Shown: one piece after another, positions 31,462 to 42,759 of the stretch
How the letters are laid out: each line of letters starts with the position of its first letter
Position numbering within the stretch: position 1 is the first letter of the stretch
Assembly: GCA_963281255.1 (NCBI GenBank)
Contig: OY725498.1
Location: forward strand, 3,224,001-3,288,000
DNA from: Aphrocallistes beatrix
Taxonomy: Eukaryota; Porifera; Hexactinellida; Sceptrulophora; Aphrocallistidae
Direction of reading: 5' to 3'
DNA: 64,000 nucleotides
The notes under the pieces: model-generated
What the model was told of the DNA's origin: nothing
Database searches by the model: none
Seen by the model: only the letters and a program-made list of their open reading frames with translations
Made by a program: the position numbers and the translations under genes

Positions 31462-32789
31462 GGGCGTTCAATAAGTCTTGCGGGTCATGGTATATTTCGC
31501 AGACTATAATAGTAAACTAATCAGTTTTAATCTATAACACAACCTTATATTTTAGCTTGATTTACTGAAAATCTTAGCTTGATTGAATGAAAATTACAAA
31601 TTTCTGATCAATTTATTCACACATCATTTCAACATACTGGTAAAATTATGGCTTCCAAGGATGACAATTTTAATCAGAAATGGAGAGATTACATTGAGTT
31701 TCGCACAAAACTCCGCATCCAGCCGGTACTCATCTACAACGAGTTGCAGGAGGTATTGTGCATGGACTGCCCTTCCAGATCAACGGTTGAGCGATGGGCT
31801 GCACGATTTCAGTCTGGAAATACAGACGTGTCAGATCTACCTCGATCTGGGAGACCGGTGTCCGTCAGCACCCCAGAGAATGTTGCTCTAATCGAGAGCA
31901 AAGTCAGGGAAGATAAGTGTATAACAATCGAGCAGTTAGAGCAGAGTATGGAGATTTCATCGGGGGCCATTCATTCCATTCTGACTACTCAGCTTGGTTT
32001 CCGATCCATTCGCGGTAAGTGGGTCCCACATAACCTCGGCGATCAACAAAAGCTCGCACGTGTAAAGACTGCCAAGAAACTCCTGGAAACCTATGACGGT
32101 TGTGATCCTAGACGCCTAGCTGAAGTTATAACCGGGGATGAGACTTGGGTCTATTATTCAACCCCTTACAGCAAGTATAAAATGCGATCATGGGTGAGAG
32201 GGGACGAAAGACCGGCCCAAATTCCTAGGCCCGACTTCAGAAAACCGAAGGTCATGTACCCGATTTTCTTCAATAGTAGTGGAATAGTCTTGCAAATACC
32301 TTCTGAAAGTGGTAAAATAGTAAACGCAACGTTTTTTACAGAGAAAGTACTTCCAAACCTAATCAAAAACGCGGAAGAGCTCCGAGCCAAGGTTAAAACG
32401 AGGGGAATAAAATTATTGATAGATAATGCTAGCTCCCATACAGCCAAGCTCACTAAAAATTTCTTGGAATCAGAGGGGTTAAATTTACTTCCCCACCCAC
32501 CCTACTCACCAGACCTAGCTCCCTGTTATTTTTGGCTATTCCCCAAGCTCAAAATCTACCTTCAGGCAGGGAACTTGAGCCGAAACAAACCCTCGGGTCG
32601 GCCCTGTACCACTGCTTCAAATCCATCCTCGAAGAAGAGTACAGAAATGCATTCATAAAGTAGGTGGAAAGATTGAAACGCTGTGTAGAATTAGGAGGGG
32701 GGTATTTCGAATAAATAATACATTGAAACATATTCTATGACATTTATTTATTATTTTATGGTATGACTCGCAAGACTTTTTGAATGCCC
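31462..32789 (+). mobile_element. mariner element
   Basis: The 1,328-base element has inverted termini (GGGCGTTCAATAAGTCTTGC / GCAAGACTTTTTGAATGCCC) and TA on both sides (31460-31461, 32790-32791). Length and single gene are typical of mariner. Confidence 0.95.
31648..32658 (+). pseudogene. mariner transposase with altered third catalytic residue and C-terminal frameshift
   Basis: The frame begins MASKDDNFNQKWR and holds the paired helix-turn-helix region (residues 15-110) and WVPHNL at 125-130. The catalytic Asp164 (TGDET) and Asp259 (LLIDNASSH) are present. Family members place the third Asp 35 residues on, in YSPDLAPSDYxLF. Here that segment is YSPDLAPCYFWLF, with Tyr at position 294. Near 32558 a frameshift diverts the end. 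The other frame shows LEPKQTLGSALYHCFKSI and, after a TAG, VERLKRCVEL, the normal C-terminus. Both changes predict a dead transposase, although the body is well conserved, suggesting recent insertion. Confidence 0.9.
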
Positions 32790-33469
32790 TAGTATAAACG
32801 GAAGTGACACTCTCATATCACGGTTAAATTCTAATAGGCCTAATTCGATCTACCATAACTTCTGTTGTAGACGGAATTTCTGCATAGTCTAAGTGTCTAA
32901 AAGCAAGGAAATTTTCCAAAGGATTATTCTATGCTCTTCAATCTCCAGTTTGAGACCATTCAACGTCATTTTCGATTATTTTTGTAAATTTCTCGAAATT
33001 ATCAAAATTCGCCGTTTTTAGTAGATTGTGAACTTGTGTATTAGTACATGTTTCTTGGATGCACAATTGCATATATTCACTTTTCAGGGGTTTCTAAACA
33101 TTGTAATTGTTGAAACCGAGTCGTAGGAATCCCAAAATAATCAAATCATATACTACTTAATACTATGGACTGTCGACTCTCCGATTCGGATCTTTAAAAT
33201 CGGGTCCATTGTTATTATTGATATCCTGTAATCCACTCAAGTTAGACATGGGAAATGTATTATTGTTAAATAGGAAGTCATATTTTTAGAATCCATTGGT
33301 CATGTTGGCTGACCTTGACTATGTGTGGAATCTGAGTTATGTGGTTTTCACAGATTTAAGATACATTTTGGCGATATTCTGACCTATTTTAAGCACATTT
33401 TAAAGCGTTATTAATGTATGATTTTAAAACATAATCAAGGTGGGGGCGAGTTGATTCGAAAAAATTGAT

Positions 33470-33860
33470 CTTTTCTAAAGGAATGTTGTTACATTCCATC
33501 GTTGCAATGAAAACGCATTTTATTTGAGCCTATATCTTGAAAAGCGTTTAAAACGAGCTATGCATTCAAATTTACCATATTCGATAGATAATAGGTTACT
33601 TTCTATTAGCTCCTAATACATTTGTTGTATTAAATCTTAAGGTTTGCGAGATATGGTGAAATTTATCAAATATGATTCATAGATTATATTGCACCATATC
33701 TCGAAAACCTTTTAATACTACAAAATGTATTAGGAGCTAATAGAAAGTAGCCTATTATCTATCGAATAGTCAAATCTGAATGTATAGCTAAAACGGCTTT
33801 CAAGATATAGGCTCAAATGGTCAAAATACGTTTCCATAGCATTTGAACACATCATTGCTC
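33470..33860. repeat. Foldback element, smaller copy
   Basis: Arms of about 170 bases mirror around about 33685: TTTGAGCCTATATCTTGAAA / TTTCAAGATATAGGCTCAAA and CTATTAGCTCCTAATACATTT in inverse. The flanking sequence GAGTTGATTCGAAAAAATTGA resembles the arms of the larger foldback at 38899-39968, so the two are related. Confidence 0.85.
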
Positions 33861-33920
33861 GATCTAGTAAATAAAATGTTCAAACTGTATTATCAGAATT
33901 TATCATCACCATCATATATA

Positions 33921-34107
33921 CAGTCGACTCCGCTTAATAGGGTCACTGTTTAATCGGGTCACCGCTTAATCGGGCAACTTTTGGCAGAACCGAAATAGCT
34001 CTCACACATAGAAGCTAATACAAAATATTTTCGTGTAATAGGGTTCTCTGCTTAATCGGGGCGAAATGTCCTCTGACCGATGTGACCCTATTAAGCGGTG
34101 TCGACTG
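33921..34107. mobile_element. Tigger-type MITE, copy 5
   Basis: CAGTCGACTCCGCTTAATAG / ATTAAGCGGTGTCGACTG ends, TA flanks, 187 bases. Confidence 0.9.
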
Positions 34108-34109
34108 TA

Positions 34110-35050
34110 GTTTAAAAGGATACATGTAGCATAAAGTGACACTGATTGATAAATTGAAGTAGTTGAGAATTATTAATTGATTAGAAATATTCAACTATGA
34201 CTAATTCGAATGTGTATATTTCGAATCTGAAATCCGATTAGTTGTATTTCTTCCCATTTAAGATGTATTCGTATTCATGAATTGACTCATTTTAGTACCA
34301 TTTATATATCATTTTAGTACTGTATATGAACTAATAAGTTTTCAAATAATTTATAACCGGTTAGTATGAATAAATACTAACCTTAAAGTCGGTTGAAAAA
34401 ATGGGGATATAATCGAGCTGTCTTTCAATAAAAATTCTTCAATTGTGATAATTCTATGGTACATTTAGTGCACATGCTATCAAAAATAACTTGTGTACAC
34501 AGTATCAAGAAACAATTTGTCATTATAAGCGTCTCTCAAACCTCAGTAATTCTACACAGCAATGGAGTGATATCCCTCGAATCCTTTTTATACGTGCTCA
34601 GGATGAGTTTTAGAAAATCAAAAGTGTATATAATAGAAAAAATAAAGATTCAATCGAATTCATCTTAAGACTATGAGAAGCTGTCAGTTGTTCAAATGTA
34701 AGTTCAATTTAATCGAATTAATATCTAGCTCAATTAATACAGTTTTTTCCTACATGTGCATGGCAAACTAACTTTTTCCAAGTCGTCAAAACAATATTTC
34801 CACTTAGTTACAAAGACATGTCCTTAAGTATTTTTGAGATAATTTGTTGGGTTAATTTCGTCATCTAGAAAATATTTCCGTACATTCGTTTTCTAGAAAA
34901 TAATTATGTATATTATTAATAATTTTTCGTTGGCTTCTACATCTACTCAAAGAGTACAATTAGAACAAGCTTCCATTACTCCTAGCCATTTTAGAAGTGG
35001 ATAATTGGGATCTTCCACATTTTCTCTTTAGATTCCTAGCTTGTAGAACA
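34110..35050. other. No confident gene
   Basis: AT-rich sequence between a MITE and the last recognised exon of the membrane-protein gene. No poly-A signal was confidently placed. Confidence 0.4.
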
Positions 35051-35055
35051 TTCTT

Positions 35056-35259
35056 TTAACCAACTTTACAAATTAGGCAAACACATAGGCTAACTCTTTT
35101 CCCGATTTTGTAGATTGTCGGTATCTTCAATTTTTTCGATTCTTGGCAAATCCAATGAGACAACGACACATAGACCAGATGTAAAGATGGGCCGGTAGCA
35201 TCATTGTCAACCATAGCATGTCCACATACTAATATTACTTCACGGCTTTCATTAGTCTG
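35056..35259 (-). other. Open frame continuing past the TGA
   Basis: After TGA the same frame gives QTNESREVILVCGHAMVDND, then LHLVYVSLSHWICQESKK and KIPTIYKIGKR, ending at TAA (35058-35056). It has a normal amino-acid composition, with two Cys, two His and two Trp/Tyr-rich segments, and looks more protein-like than the surroundings. It might be readthrough, a mutated codon in a longer protein, a selenocysteine position, or chance. No family was recognised. Confidence 0.25.
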
Positions 35260-35341
35260 TCAGATTTCCTCTAGCATAAGCAACACAATTTCGGCCAACA
35301 TTGTGCTGTTTGTTAACGCAATTCTCAAAATACATTTCCAA
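35260..35341 (-). CDS. Membrane-protein gene, last recognised exon
   Basis: An acceptor (CAGATTTATTCTAG|T) opens a frame that completes the codon left in phase 2 by the exon at 36455-36326. It reads WKCILRIALTNSTMLAEI and LLMLEE, then TGA at 35262-35260. The amphipathic, Leu-rich tail would follow directly after the transmembrane helix. If TGA is the true stop the protein ends with a short cytosolic or luminal tail. The same frame remains open for 67 more codons to 35056, which is described separately. Confidence 0.5.
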
Positions 35342-36325
35342 CTAGAATAAATCTGAAAGTATATGCAAGAATAAAATTAAATAAAATGATTATTTCAGGA
35401 TGTGATCATGGAAGATACTAATTGTATATATGTGGTCACAAAGTAAATACTATAAACTATCAATAACTAATATAGAATATTTTACCGTTTAAAAACACTG
35501 ATTCTATAATAAAGGGGTGCTAAAAGTATAGTAGATAAAACAATTGAAATCCTAAATTTTTGTTAAATTAGAAAATTTTGGTTAAGATGCATTTTGTTCT
35601 AGCTCAGTAGACCTAAATATACTTAAAACAAAACAAAAATTCGGGGGTGTATTTTCAAAAATTTATTTTGTACTAAGGCATGCAGTGAGTAACCGATTAG
35701 TAAAACTAAATAAGTCTGCATAAGTCTTTGTTACAATGAAATGCACGAATCATCTTTTATTTCATAAGAGCAGACAAATCAGACATTTGTAACATTGAGA
35801 TTACAGGAGAATCAGTCAGTTTGTTGCAAGTACCATGCATTTTATATTTCGAAGAACATCAGCCAATACAGATATCCTTAAAAGACACCCATATATCCTT
35901 AAAATACTCCATGATAAATAAAAATGCAAATGAAATACAAATATCCAACACTATAATTATATTTGATTCAGTATATAATAATGCTTAGAATGAGAGAGCT
36001 ATATTGATGTTCGAAATATCTATAATTTGGAAAAGTTCAAACAATTGAACTTAATTTAAGCATAATACTTTCCAAGGGATAATCAAATTTGTGAATTATC
36101 TCAAAAATATACACTATTTCCATCCAGAATACAAACATCTAAACCGCAAGTATAAAGGTACAAATTTTTAGAATATTTCTGAATAATGATATTACTACAT
36201 GGAATAATTGTAACGCAACTTATGACCAGAAAAATATTCAAATCACAGTAAAGTGAAAAATAATCAAAACATTCAATTAATAAATATTGATTTCAAAACA
36301 ATTTGTTAAAAAAAATAACGCTTAC

Positions 36326-36455
36326 CTAGAAAGTATAAGTGAAAATACCAGAAAAATAGAACAAAATAAAACTTGAATAAGAAAAAGTAAACCCAAAATG
36401 ATAAAGAAAATGTCTTCACTAATTTCAAATGGTGTTGTTGTGATGCGATGAATAC
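36326..36455 (-). CDS. Membrane-protein gene, transmembrane exon
   Basis: The 130-base exon sits between acceptor (TTATTTCCTCAG|GT) and donor (TTTCTAG|gtaagc), phase 1 in, phase 2 out. Its productive frame reads HRITTTPFEISEDIF followed by about 27 almost entirely hydrophobic residues (IILGLLFLIQVLFC, then SIFLVFSLILS). This is long enough for one long or two short membrane helices. A second open frame is possible but does not match the neighbouring phases. It follows the exon at 41947-41857 (phase 1) and precedes that at 35341. Confidence 0.7.
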
Positions 36456-36459
36456 CTGA

Positions 36460-37520
36460 GGAAATAAGTAAATACATATTAATAGTGCATTATCAAAAGC
36501 ATTCCCTCCAAGCGTCTTAAAATGGATTTTATATTAACTTTATTAATGATTAAAGATATGATGATTTCAAAAAGGTTAGACGCAATTTTGGACTCAAGAT
36601 TGCAACTTCAAAATGAAAACTTGTTTTGATATATTTATGGGAAACGAGTAAATTCAATGCCCTTGTAAATAACTGTCACAAATCATTAATAACCGAGATA
36701 CATCATAAATATTAATCGGCATAAAACCTTCAGCTCTTTAGGGAGTTAGATGAGTGCATCCGTCCTTTGCAACGGAATTCTCGAATTAAATGGTGACAAC
36801 ATCCTCAAATTTGCGTCTCAATCCATCAAGTGTTCCTACCGCACTTTTGCAATCTTACTTAGTCAGTCATCTCGATTATTATAATGCTTGCCAATTTGGT
36901 TTGAGGTTAACATTCGGGAAATGGTAAGCTTTCAAAATTCAAAAATCCTCTTTTTTGGGGAAGTATAATGGTTCAAAACCTGGGATACTCATATCCAAAT
37001 GGTAAGCAATATGTTTTTAAGTGATACGGTACATTAGCGTAACTCATATCCTTTGACAATTAAAATAATACTAATAATACATTATTGCATCCGAATTATC
37101 AGTCAGGTAGTTATTGGCTTTGGACACTAACTAGTAGTCTCGCATAAGTAGTCACTCCCTTTCTTCTATAGTCAGCATTTCCATTTTTAAATCAGACAAT
37201 ATTTTGCAATCGTCAGGAGAAAAGAAGAAAATGTCAAAAAATATTGAGCAACTGCATGCCTGATGCTATTTCTTTTAAATTTGATAACCTGCTTTGGGGT
37301 ACTACATTGATAAATTCCGAATATTTAAATAAAATCTCATAGAATCACAATCAACAAACGTTATTAAAGTAAGGTGGGAATCGTTTTCAATACTAATAAT
37401 CTTGAATAACTATTTTTAATGTAACTATTAATTCCGATATTATTAAATGGAGCAATGTTTCAAAGCGAAGAACAATACTGATTTATTGATTTTCAATGTT
37501 TCACTTACATACAAAAAAAT
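36460..37520. other. Intron sequence without recognised element
   Basis: This is the intron of the membrane-protein gene. No transposase, MITE ends or other exons were recognised. Confidence 0.4.
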
Positions 37521-37525
37521 ATGTA

Positions 37526-38565
37526 CAGTGTGACCCATAAGTTCTGTCCCGAAGATAAAACATCACAATTTTCGAAAAACTTAAAGTTTTAGCACAACAA
37601 CTTACATACATACAATTGGGTGGTAATAGATCATATTTATCCAATATACCCACTCCTTTTCTTATTTACAGCCCAAAGTAGTGGAAAAACCGCTTCAACA
37701 GCGATTCGCAAGGTTTCTTGGGGGATCGCACACCAAGGACGTACAACAGATCGCATCAGAACCTCCATTTTTTTATGGGACATAGAACAAGCCTTCGTTT
37801 CTAATATACTACACCAGAGTGAAAAGTCAAGAGGGTTAAGGTCCGGACTAGATGGGGGCCATTCTTCTTTGCAAATAAAGCAAGGAGTTTCGTAACGAAG
37901 CCGGGTCTGAGTTGTATTGACTGTTGAGCAGGGACACCGTTTTGTTGGGGGTAAAAAGGTTCATCATTAAACCTCGATTTGCTAAGATCCCGGACTATAT
38001 AGGCTTCAGAACAAGGTCTTGGTAAGTCTGAGCATTGATTTTCACCCCAGATGGAAAGAAAATCAGCGGCGTCGGGCTAAGTGAGAATATTCCAACCAAA
38101 CCTTTAAGGAAAATGGTTCCTGAACTCTTTAAACGCAAATATACTCGCCGGCGATCGAGACGATGTAGAAGACAATATTCTATCGTTTTGTTGATTAGAA
38201 GCTTCCTCTAATGGAAATAACCTCTGATCTGAGAACAAGAATTGATAGAGGCCATGGGTAGAGTACCGGTCAATGAGTCTTCTGCTTCTCCCCAGTCTCT
38301 TCTCTTTCATTACGTTTGAAAGATAATGTACTTTCGTCTTTTGAATGACGATAAACCAAGGTCTCTTTTATAATTCGTTGGAGGGAAGAACGAGAAATCT
38401 TTAGTTCTGCAGTTATCTTTCACACGGATCGACGGGAATTTCGCCATACACTTCTTATTATATTTTTATCCTCGTCGTCGTTACAGCTGGACGACTAGAT
38501 CTGGGCTTGTCTGATACGCTACCAGTATCATTATATCTTTTAATTGTACGGTATACAAACTTATA
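37526..38565 (-). pseudogene. Tc1/mariner-superfamily transposase (maT/DD37D-like), 5' truncated
   Basis: The 3' terminus CAGTGTGACCCATAAGTTCT follows TA at 37524-37525. Reading minus from about 38560, RTIKRYNDTGSVSDKPRSSR and ITAELKISRSSLQRIIKET form the helix-turn-helix region. LFSDQRLF and NQQNDRIL mark the first catalytic Asp region. LIFFPSGVKINAQTYQDL and finally WPPSSPDLNPLDFSLW carry the last catalytic Asp. These phrases are characteristic of maT/DD37D mariners. The frame is broken several times. The 5' end is replaced by the dispersed repeat at 38561. Confidence 0.8.
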
Positions 38566-38874
38566 TATATATATTTTTATCTCTGTAACGAATTGAATGA
38601 AGAAACTGTCAGGCACAGAAAACTGATTTTTAGAATGTAGGAGTCTTTTGACTATGGCTCCACTAAGTTCTGACCTCAGACGAGAAAATGCTGTCTCATC
38701 CTGGATTGATGACATCATAGTCACCATTTTATGACGTCATCATCAACAATTGAAAAATTGACAAATTTGGTGATTTTTGGAGTGATAAATTATCAACCTT
38801 ATAATTGATAAATATAAGCGTAGGCGCCCAAAGGATGCCAGCCCCGCAGCGTATGCAAGCGAAACGCACTTGTA
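38561..38874 (-). repeat. CRE/AP-1 dispersed repeat, copy 9
   Basis: Reverse orientation from CTGTAACGAATTGAATGAAG to GAAACGCACTTGT. It is shortened in the middle and in the GC-rich end. Confidence 0.8.
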
Positions 38875-38898
38875 GCCTATAAATGGAAAGTACCCCAA

Positions 38899-39968
38899 GG
38901 CATAGCCTACTCTAATAATGCCTCACAGTAAAATAACCAAGGATGCGGTAATAGCCGAATGGATTAATACACGATTAGCCTACAATCGTTAATCATGTAG
39001 GATAGGCATTAAGAATGTATTACCAGCATATATAAACATGGCATCAAAGTACATATATCCGTTGTCAAAATTTCGATTAGTCATCATATCATTACACAAC
39101 AGGTCATTTTATGGAGGATTTTGGCAATTTTCTAAGCTGTTTTATGCCTACTTCTAAATGTTATTAAGGTAGAGTTTTTGTGTAGAAATAAGATTAGTAC
39201 GAGTTGATTTGAAAAATTTAGAATTTTTCAATGAAATGTTGTTGCATTCTTGCGTTGCTATGGTAAAGAATTTTGATCAGTTTGAGCCATATCCTGCAAA
39301 CTGTAAGAACTAGCTCTTCAAATTTGATCGTATTTGATAGGCAATTGGCTACTTCCTATTAGGTAATAATGCAAATTTTACTTCTAAATTCACAGACTAC
39401 AGAGTTATGCGACAATTTAGTGTTTTGGTCACATTCTTAAAATCAACCCATAACTCAAAACTCGTTGAATTTAGAAGTTCAAGTTGTATTATCACCTAAT
39501 AGGAAGTAGTACATTGCCTATCAAACACAATCAAATTTGGAGCTCTAATCATTACAGTTTGCATGAAATGGCCCAAACTGACCAAAATGCTTTACCATGG
39601 CAACGTATGAATGTAACAATATTCCATTGAAAATTTCTAAATTATTCAAATCACCTTGTACTAATCTTGGTTCAACACAAAAATCACACCTTAATACCAT
39701 TTAGAAATAGGGGTAAAACAGCTTAGAAAATCGCTAAAATTGTCTTTAGAATGACCTGTTGCGTAATGATATGATGACTAATCGAAATTTTTCAACGGAT
39801 ATATGTACTTTGATACCATGTTTATATATGCTGGTAATATATTCTTAATGGCTATTCTACATGGTTAACGATTTTAGGCTAATCGTGTATTAATCCATTC
39901 GGCTTCTACTTCATCCCTACTTCCTGATTTTCAGTCTACTGTGAGGCATTATTAGAGTAGGCTATGCC
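38899..39968. repeat. 1.07 kb foldback (giant inverted repeat)
   Basis: The left end GGCATAGCCTACTCTAATAA is mirrored at the right end (TTATTAGAGTAGGCTATGCC). Similarity continues inward for nearly 500 bases per arm (for example ATAAACATGG / CCATGTTTAT, AAAACAGCTTAG / CTAAGCTGTTTT) to a centre near 39420. There is no coding capacity. Related to 33470-33860. A transcript of either strand would form a long hairpin. Confidence 0.9.
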
Positions 39969-40036
39969 CAAGGCTAAATCGGGTTTAAACTACGAATGGT
40001 GGTCGATCAGAGTTCTGCATCAAATTCTTTATACAA

Positions 40037-40037
<1 letters not shown>

Positions 40038-40129
<92 letters not shown>
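40038..40129. repeat. (AAT)n microsatellite at LINE 3' end
   Basis: About 30 perfect AAT repeats. It lies just beyond the 3' end of the minus-strand LINE fragment, and CR1/L2-type LINEs often end in such short tandem repeats, so it may be the LINE tail. Confidence 0.95.
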
Positions 40130-40301
40130 TACATTTATATTACGCAGATTCCATACTAATATGTTCAAGTTCGCTGTACAATTCAATAAAAGTAAGTGTA
40201 TGTTATGCATGTACGTATTCGTGTGTATGTATGCGTATGTATGTGTATGTATGCTTGTAAGGTATTGTATATGCACTGAAATTAATTTAATGAGTATTTA
40301 T

Positions 40302-40748
40302 TTAAGTAGATGTGTCGTGCGCGATACGGAAAAGATGAATTTTCAGGAGTTTTTTGAAGAGAAGAAGTGAGGGGGTATTCCGAATGCTCGAAGGGAGAAA
40401 ATTCCACTCAACAGGCGCAGCTAAAGTGAATGCACGATCACCCAGAGTTTTGGAAGATTTGTTAGTAGGATGTTCATGGAGGATGGCGTTGGATGATCGT
40501 AGAGTATGATTGGATGACTTAACCTGTATGAGCTGGATGATATAGTCCGGAGCAAGAGAATGGATGGCTTTGTAAGTTATGAAGAGAATTTTGAAGAGGA
40601 TGCGATGTTTAACAGGCAGCCAGTGGAGGTTAATAAGAAGAGGAGATGACAGGAAGGTACGAGAGAAATTGTAGATAAACCTGGCTGCACTGTTCTGGAC
40701 TCGCTGGAGTCGAGCTAAGAGATGAGGGGCAACCATACAACCATACAT
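40302..40748 (-). pseudogene. LINE reverse transcriptase C-terminal part
   Basis: An open 148-codon minus-strand frame holds LQRVQNSAARFIYNFSR, then LHWLPVKHRILFKILFITYK and GDRAFTLAAPVEWNFLP, ending with a Leu/Lys-rich helix. These are the standard thumb and C-terminal motifs of CR1/L2/Jockey-type non-LTR retrotransposons. The catalytic FADD-type motif would lie upstream but is replaced by a dispersed repeat at 40747-41053. The fragment is 5'-disrupted and non-functional. Confidence 0.85.
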
Positions 40749-41053
40749 TGGTTAATTATAAGGGATATATCATCTCTAAATATGTCCATCTTAGTTTTAA
40801 AATCGATATCACTCGAAAAAACACCAAATTTGTCAATTTTTAAATTTTGATGAGTAATGATGACGTCATAGCAAAGTGATGAATCATCATATTTCGATGA
40901 TAGTGACATCATATGTGAGGTATGTTAGTATATAGATTCTATTAAATTTCAGCCTCCTATCTCCTATAATGGCTGAGTTATGCTCGAATAACTCTGTTGC
41001 TTAACTTTTAAAAATGTGACAATGACGTCATAATTCCATGATGAGTCGACATT
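40747..41053 (+). repeat. CRE/AP-1 dispersed repeat, copy 10 (internal part)
   Basis: It runs from TTGGTTAATTATAAGGG to CCATGATGAGTCGACATTT with two CRE sites (TGACGTCA at about 40860 and 41023). It lacks both ends and sits between the two LINE fragments. Confidence 0.8.
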
Positions 41054-41400
41054 TGTAGATGATACTTCACCAGATTCAGCATGAAGGAATCACGGCAGAG
41101 AAGTGCAGTGCCTCCACCCTGATGATGTGCTGACCTAGCACGATCAAGGAGTTGGTAGCCGGATGGAGTGTATTCAGCTCTCACGGCAGCATCCCTTGAC
41201 GTGAACCAGGTCTCAGTAACGGCAACAACGTCAGGATGGTAGTCAGATACATAGTCAAGAAAACGAGAGGATTTCGTCCTAAGATTTCGAGCGTGAGAAG
41301 ATGGAAGGATATAAGATGAGGATGACCACGCGGGGAAGATTTAATCGGCATGATAGCAATAAGATTGGATGGATTTCAACCCGAAGAAATACGCATGGTG
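41054..41400 (-). pseudogene. LINE endonuclease N-terminal part
   Basis: The minus-strand frame reads SSHARNLRTKSSRFLDYVSD, then YHPDVVAVTETWFTSRDAA, then GYQLLDRARSAHHQGGG and ALLCRDSF. These are endonuclease-domain motifs (NARSLxxK, DIxxLTETWL, GGGxAL) of CR1/L2-type LINEs. Together with the RT tail at 40302-40748 it is one LINE whose middle has been lost. Confidence 0.8.
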
Positions 41401-41640
41401 TTAGGCAAGAGGGAAGGTGAATGATGAGAATAAGAATGAGGAGGAAGTACAGAAGCAAGAGGAAAGTGGCTCAGGTGCAGAGCACCTGTCTCTACCTCGC
41501 TCGCTGCGCTCACTCGGGGAGGGGCGTAGGTCTATAATGAGGAATGGTTGGTGGTTGTGGTGGAGTAGGGAGAAGAGGAGAATTGGGATTCGAGAGTGGA
41601 AGATCAGCTGACTCGATCCTATTCATACTAGGAGAGTGCG
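41401..41640. other. GA-rich segment, probable LINE 5' region
   Basis: This is a purine-rich stretch with CTCGCTCGCTGCGCTCACTCG in the middle. It lies directly upstream of the LINE endonuclease (minus orientation). No protein was assigned. Confidence 0.3.
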
Positions 41641-41856
41641 AGCTGAGTGAGAAGGAATGGAATAGGCATCATGCGAAATCTTTGTAATGGATACAGACCA
41701 CCAGATAAAAAAACATTATGTATAGTAAAAGAGTAAATCAATAGAATCATGCTGATTCAACATAGATCAAAATGGCATCAACCGTAAATAAGCAAGCATA
41801 ATTCCAAGTTCTACTCGAATATATACATTATTTTTTACAAGGTTCATTATACTTAC

Positions 41857-41947
41857 TTATTTTTTCATAATATTTGTGTGCTTTCAATTCAATAAGTATA
41901 GGTACACAGTTCGAAATTGAGGTTTGGAGCACTGCCGTAAAGCCACC
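41857..41947 (-). CDS. Membrane-protein gene, internal exon
   Basis: A 91-base exon ends at a consensus donor (AAATAA|gtaagt) and begins after a weaker acceptor (TATCGGAAG|GG). The open frame gives GGFTAVLQTSISNCVPILIE and LKAHKYYEKI, exactly 30 codons plus one base. It therefore enters in phase 0 and leaves in phase 1, which fits the exons on both sides. The GGFTAVLQT ... CVPIL pattern resembles the end of a protease-associated (PA) luminal domain, but this is a weak suggestion. Confidence 0.6.
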
Positions 41948-42420
41948 CTTCCGATAATATAAAAAGTTTTATTTGTAAGCATGAAACAGCATATTTATAA
42001 TTTCAAATAACCCCTCAATTTTGAAATGTGAGAAATCATCATGATCATGCAACATTTTACAACTTATACTTTTGTTAATACCTAAAAAACTATTCAGCAA
42101 TGCAAGTCTATAATAATCTCAAAGGTAGATAAAGATCTATTCTAAGACATTATTCAATATCAAAACAATCGTATTGGCCAGCTTTGTTATTTGCGGCTAA
42201 AATTTGTCGCATCTGTCTTCACATGTGCATTGTTCCTGAAAGTTGGAAGCACATATCCATTATATCTTTTAATTTTCATTATTTATTTACTGTACAGTAA
42301 TGCAGTATTTCAATAGAAAATCATTTTCTATTACCTCTCTACCCGAAATATCCAGTCCGTCAATCTTGAAATTCTAAGAATGTACCATACAGAAGATTAT
42401 ATTATTCACAACAATTCATA

Positions 42421-42753
42421 CCGTCTTTCCATGAATAAGGGGTGGGGGCATGAATAAGCGGCAAGAGCTTGAATAAGGGCCGGGGAATTTGAATAAGCGG
42501 TAGGGGGTAGCGGTAAGATGTGAAAGGTTTAATATAGGTGAACGATTTATTATGGCCAGTTGTATTTATGAATAGTCTAAATGATTAATAATGAGATTGG
42601 AAATCGTTAATCTCTTCCAAATTATATCGCTATCAACCGATACGGCGCTTTAAATTGTTGAGCTCCGTGGGTTTTTGAGGAAGAAAAAAACAAACACCGG
42701 GGTTTAAGGTGCACAAAAAAATAAGTGCCGGGCGGTTATTCAGGGAAAGACGG
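42421..42753. mobile_element. MITE with CCGTCTTTCC ends
   Basis: Perfect 10-base inverted termini (CCGTCTTTCC / GGAAAGACGG) with TA on both sides. The left part reiterates TGAATAAG(G/C)GG words four times. 333 bases, non-coding. Confidence 0.8.
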
Positions 42754-42759
42754 TAGTCT

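Noticed and set aside
39964-40276. Long open frames of Asn or Tyr repeats on both strands
   Set aside because: They are translations of the (AAT)n microsatellite and have no coding meaning.
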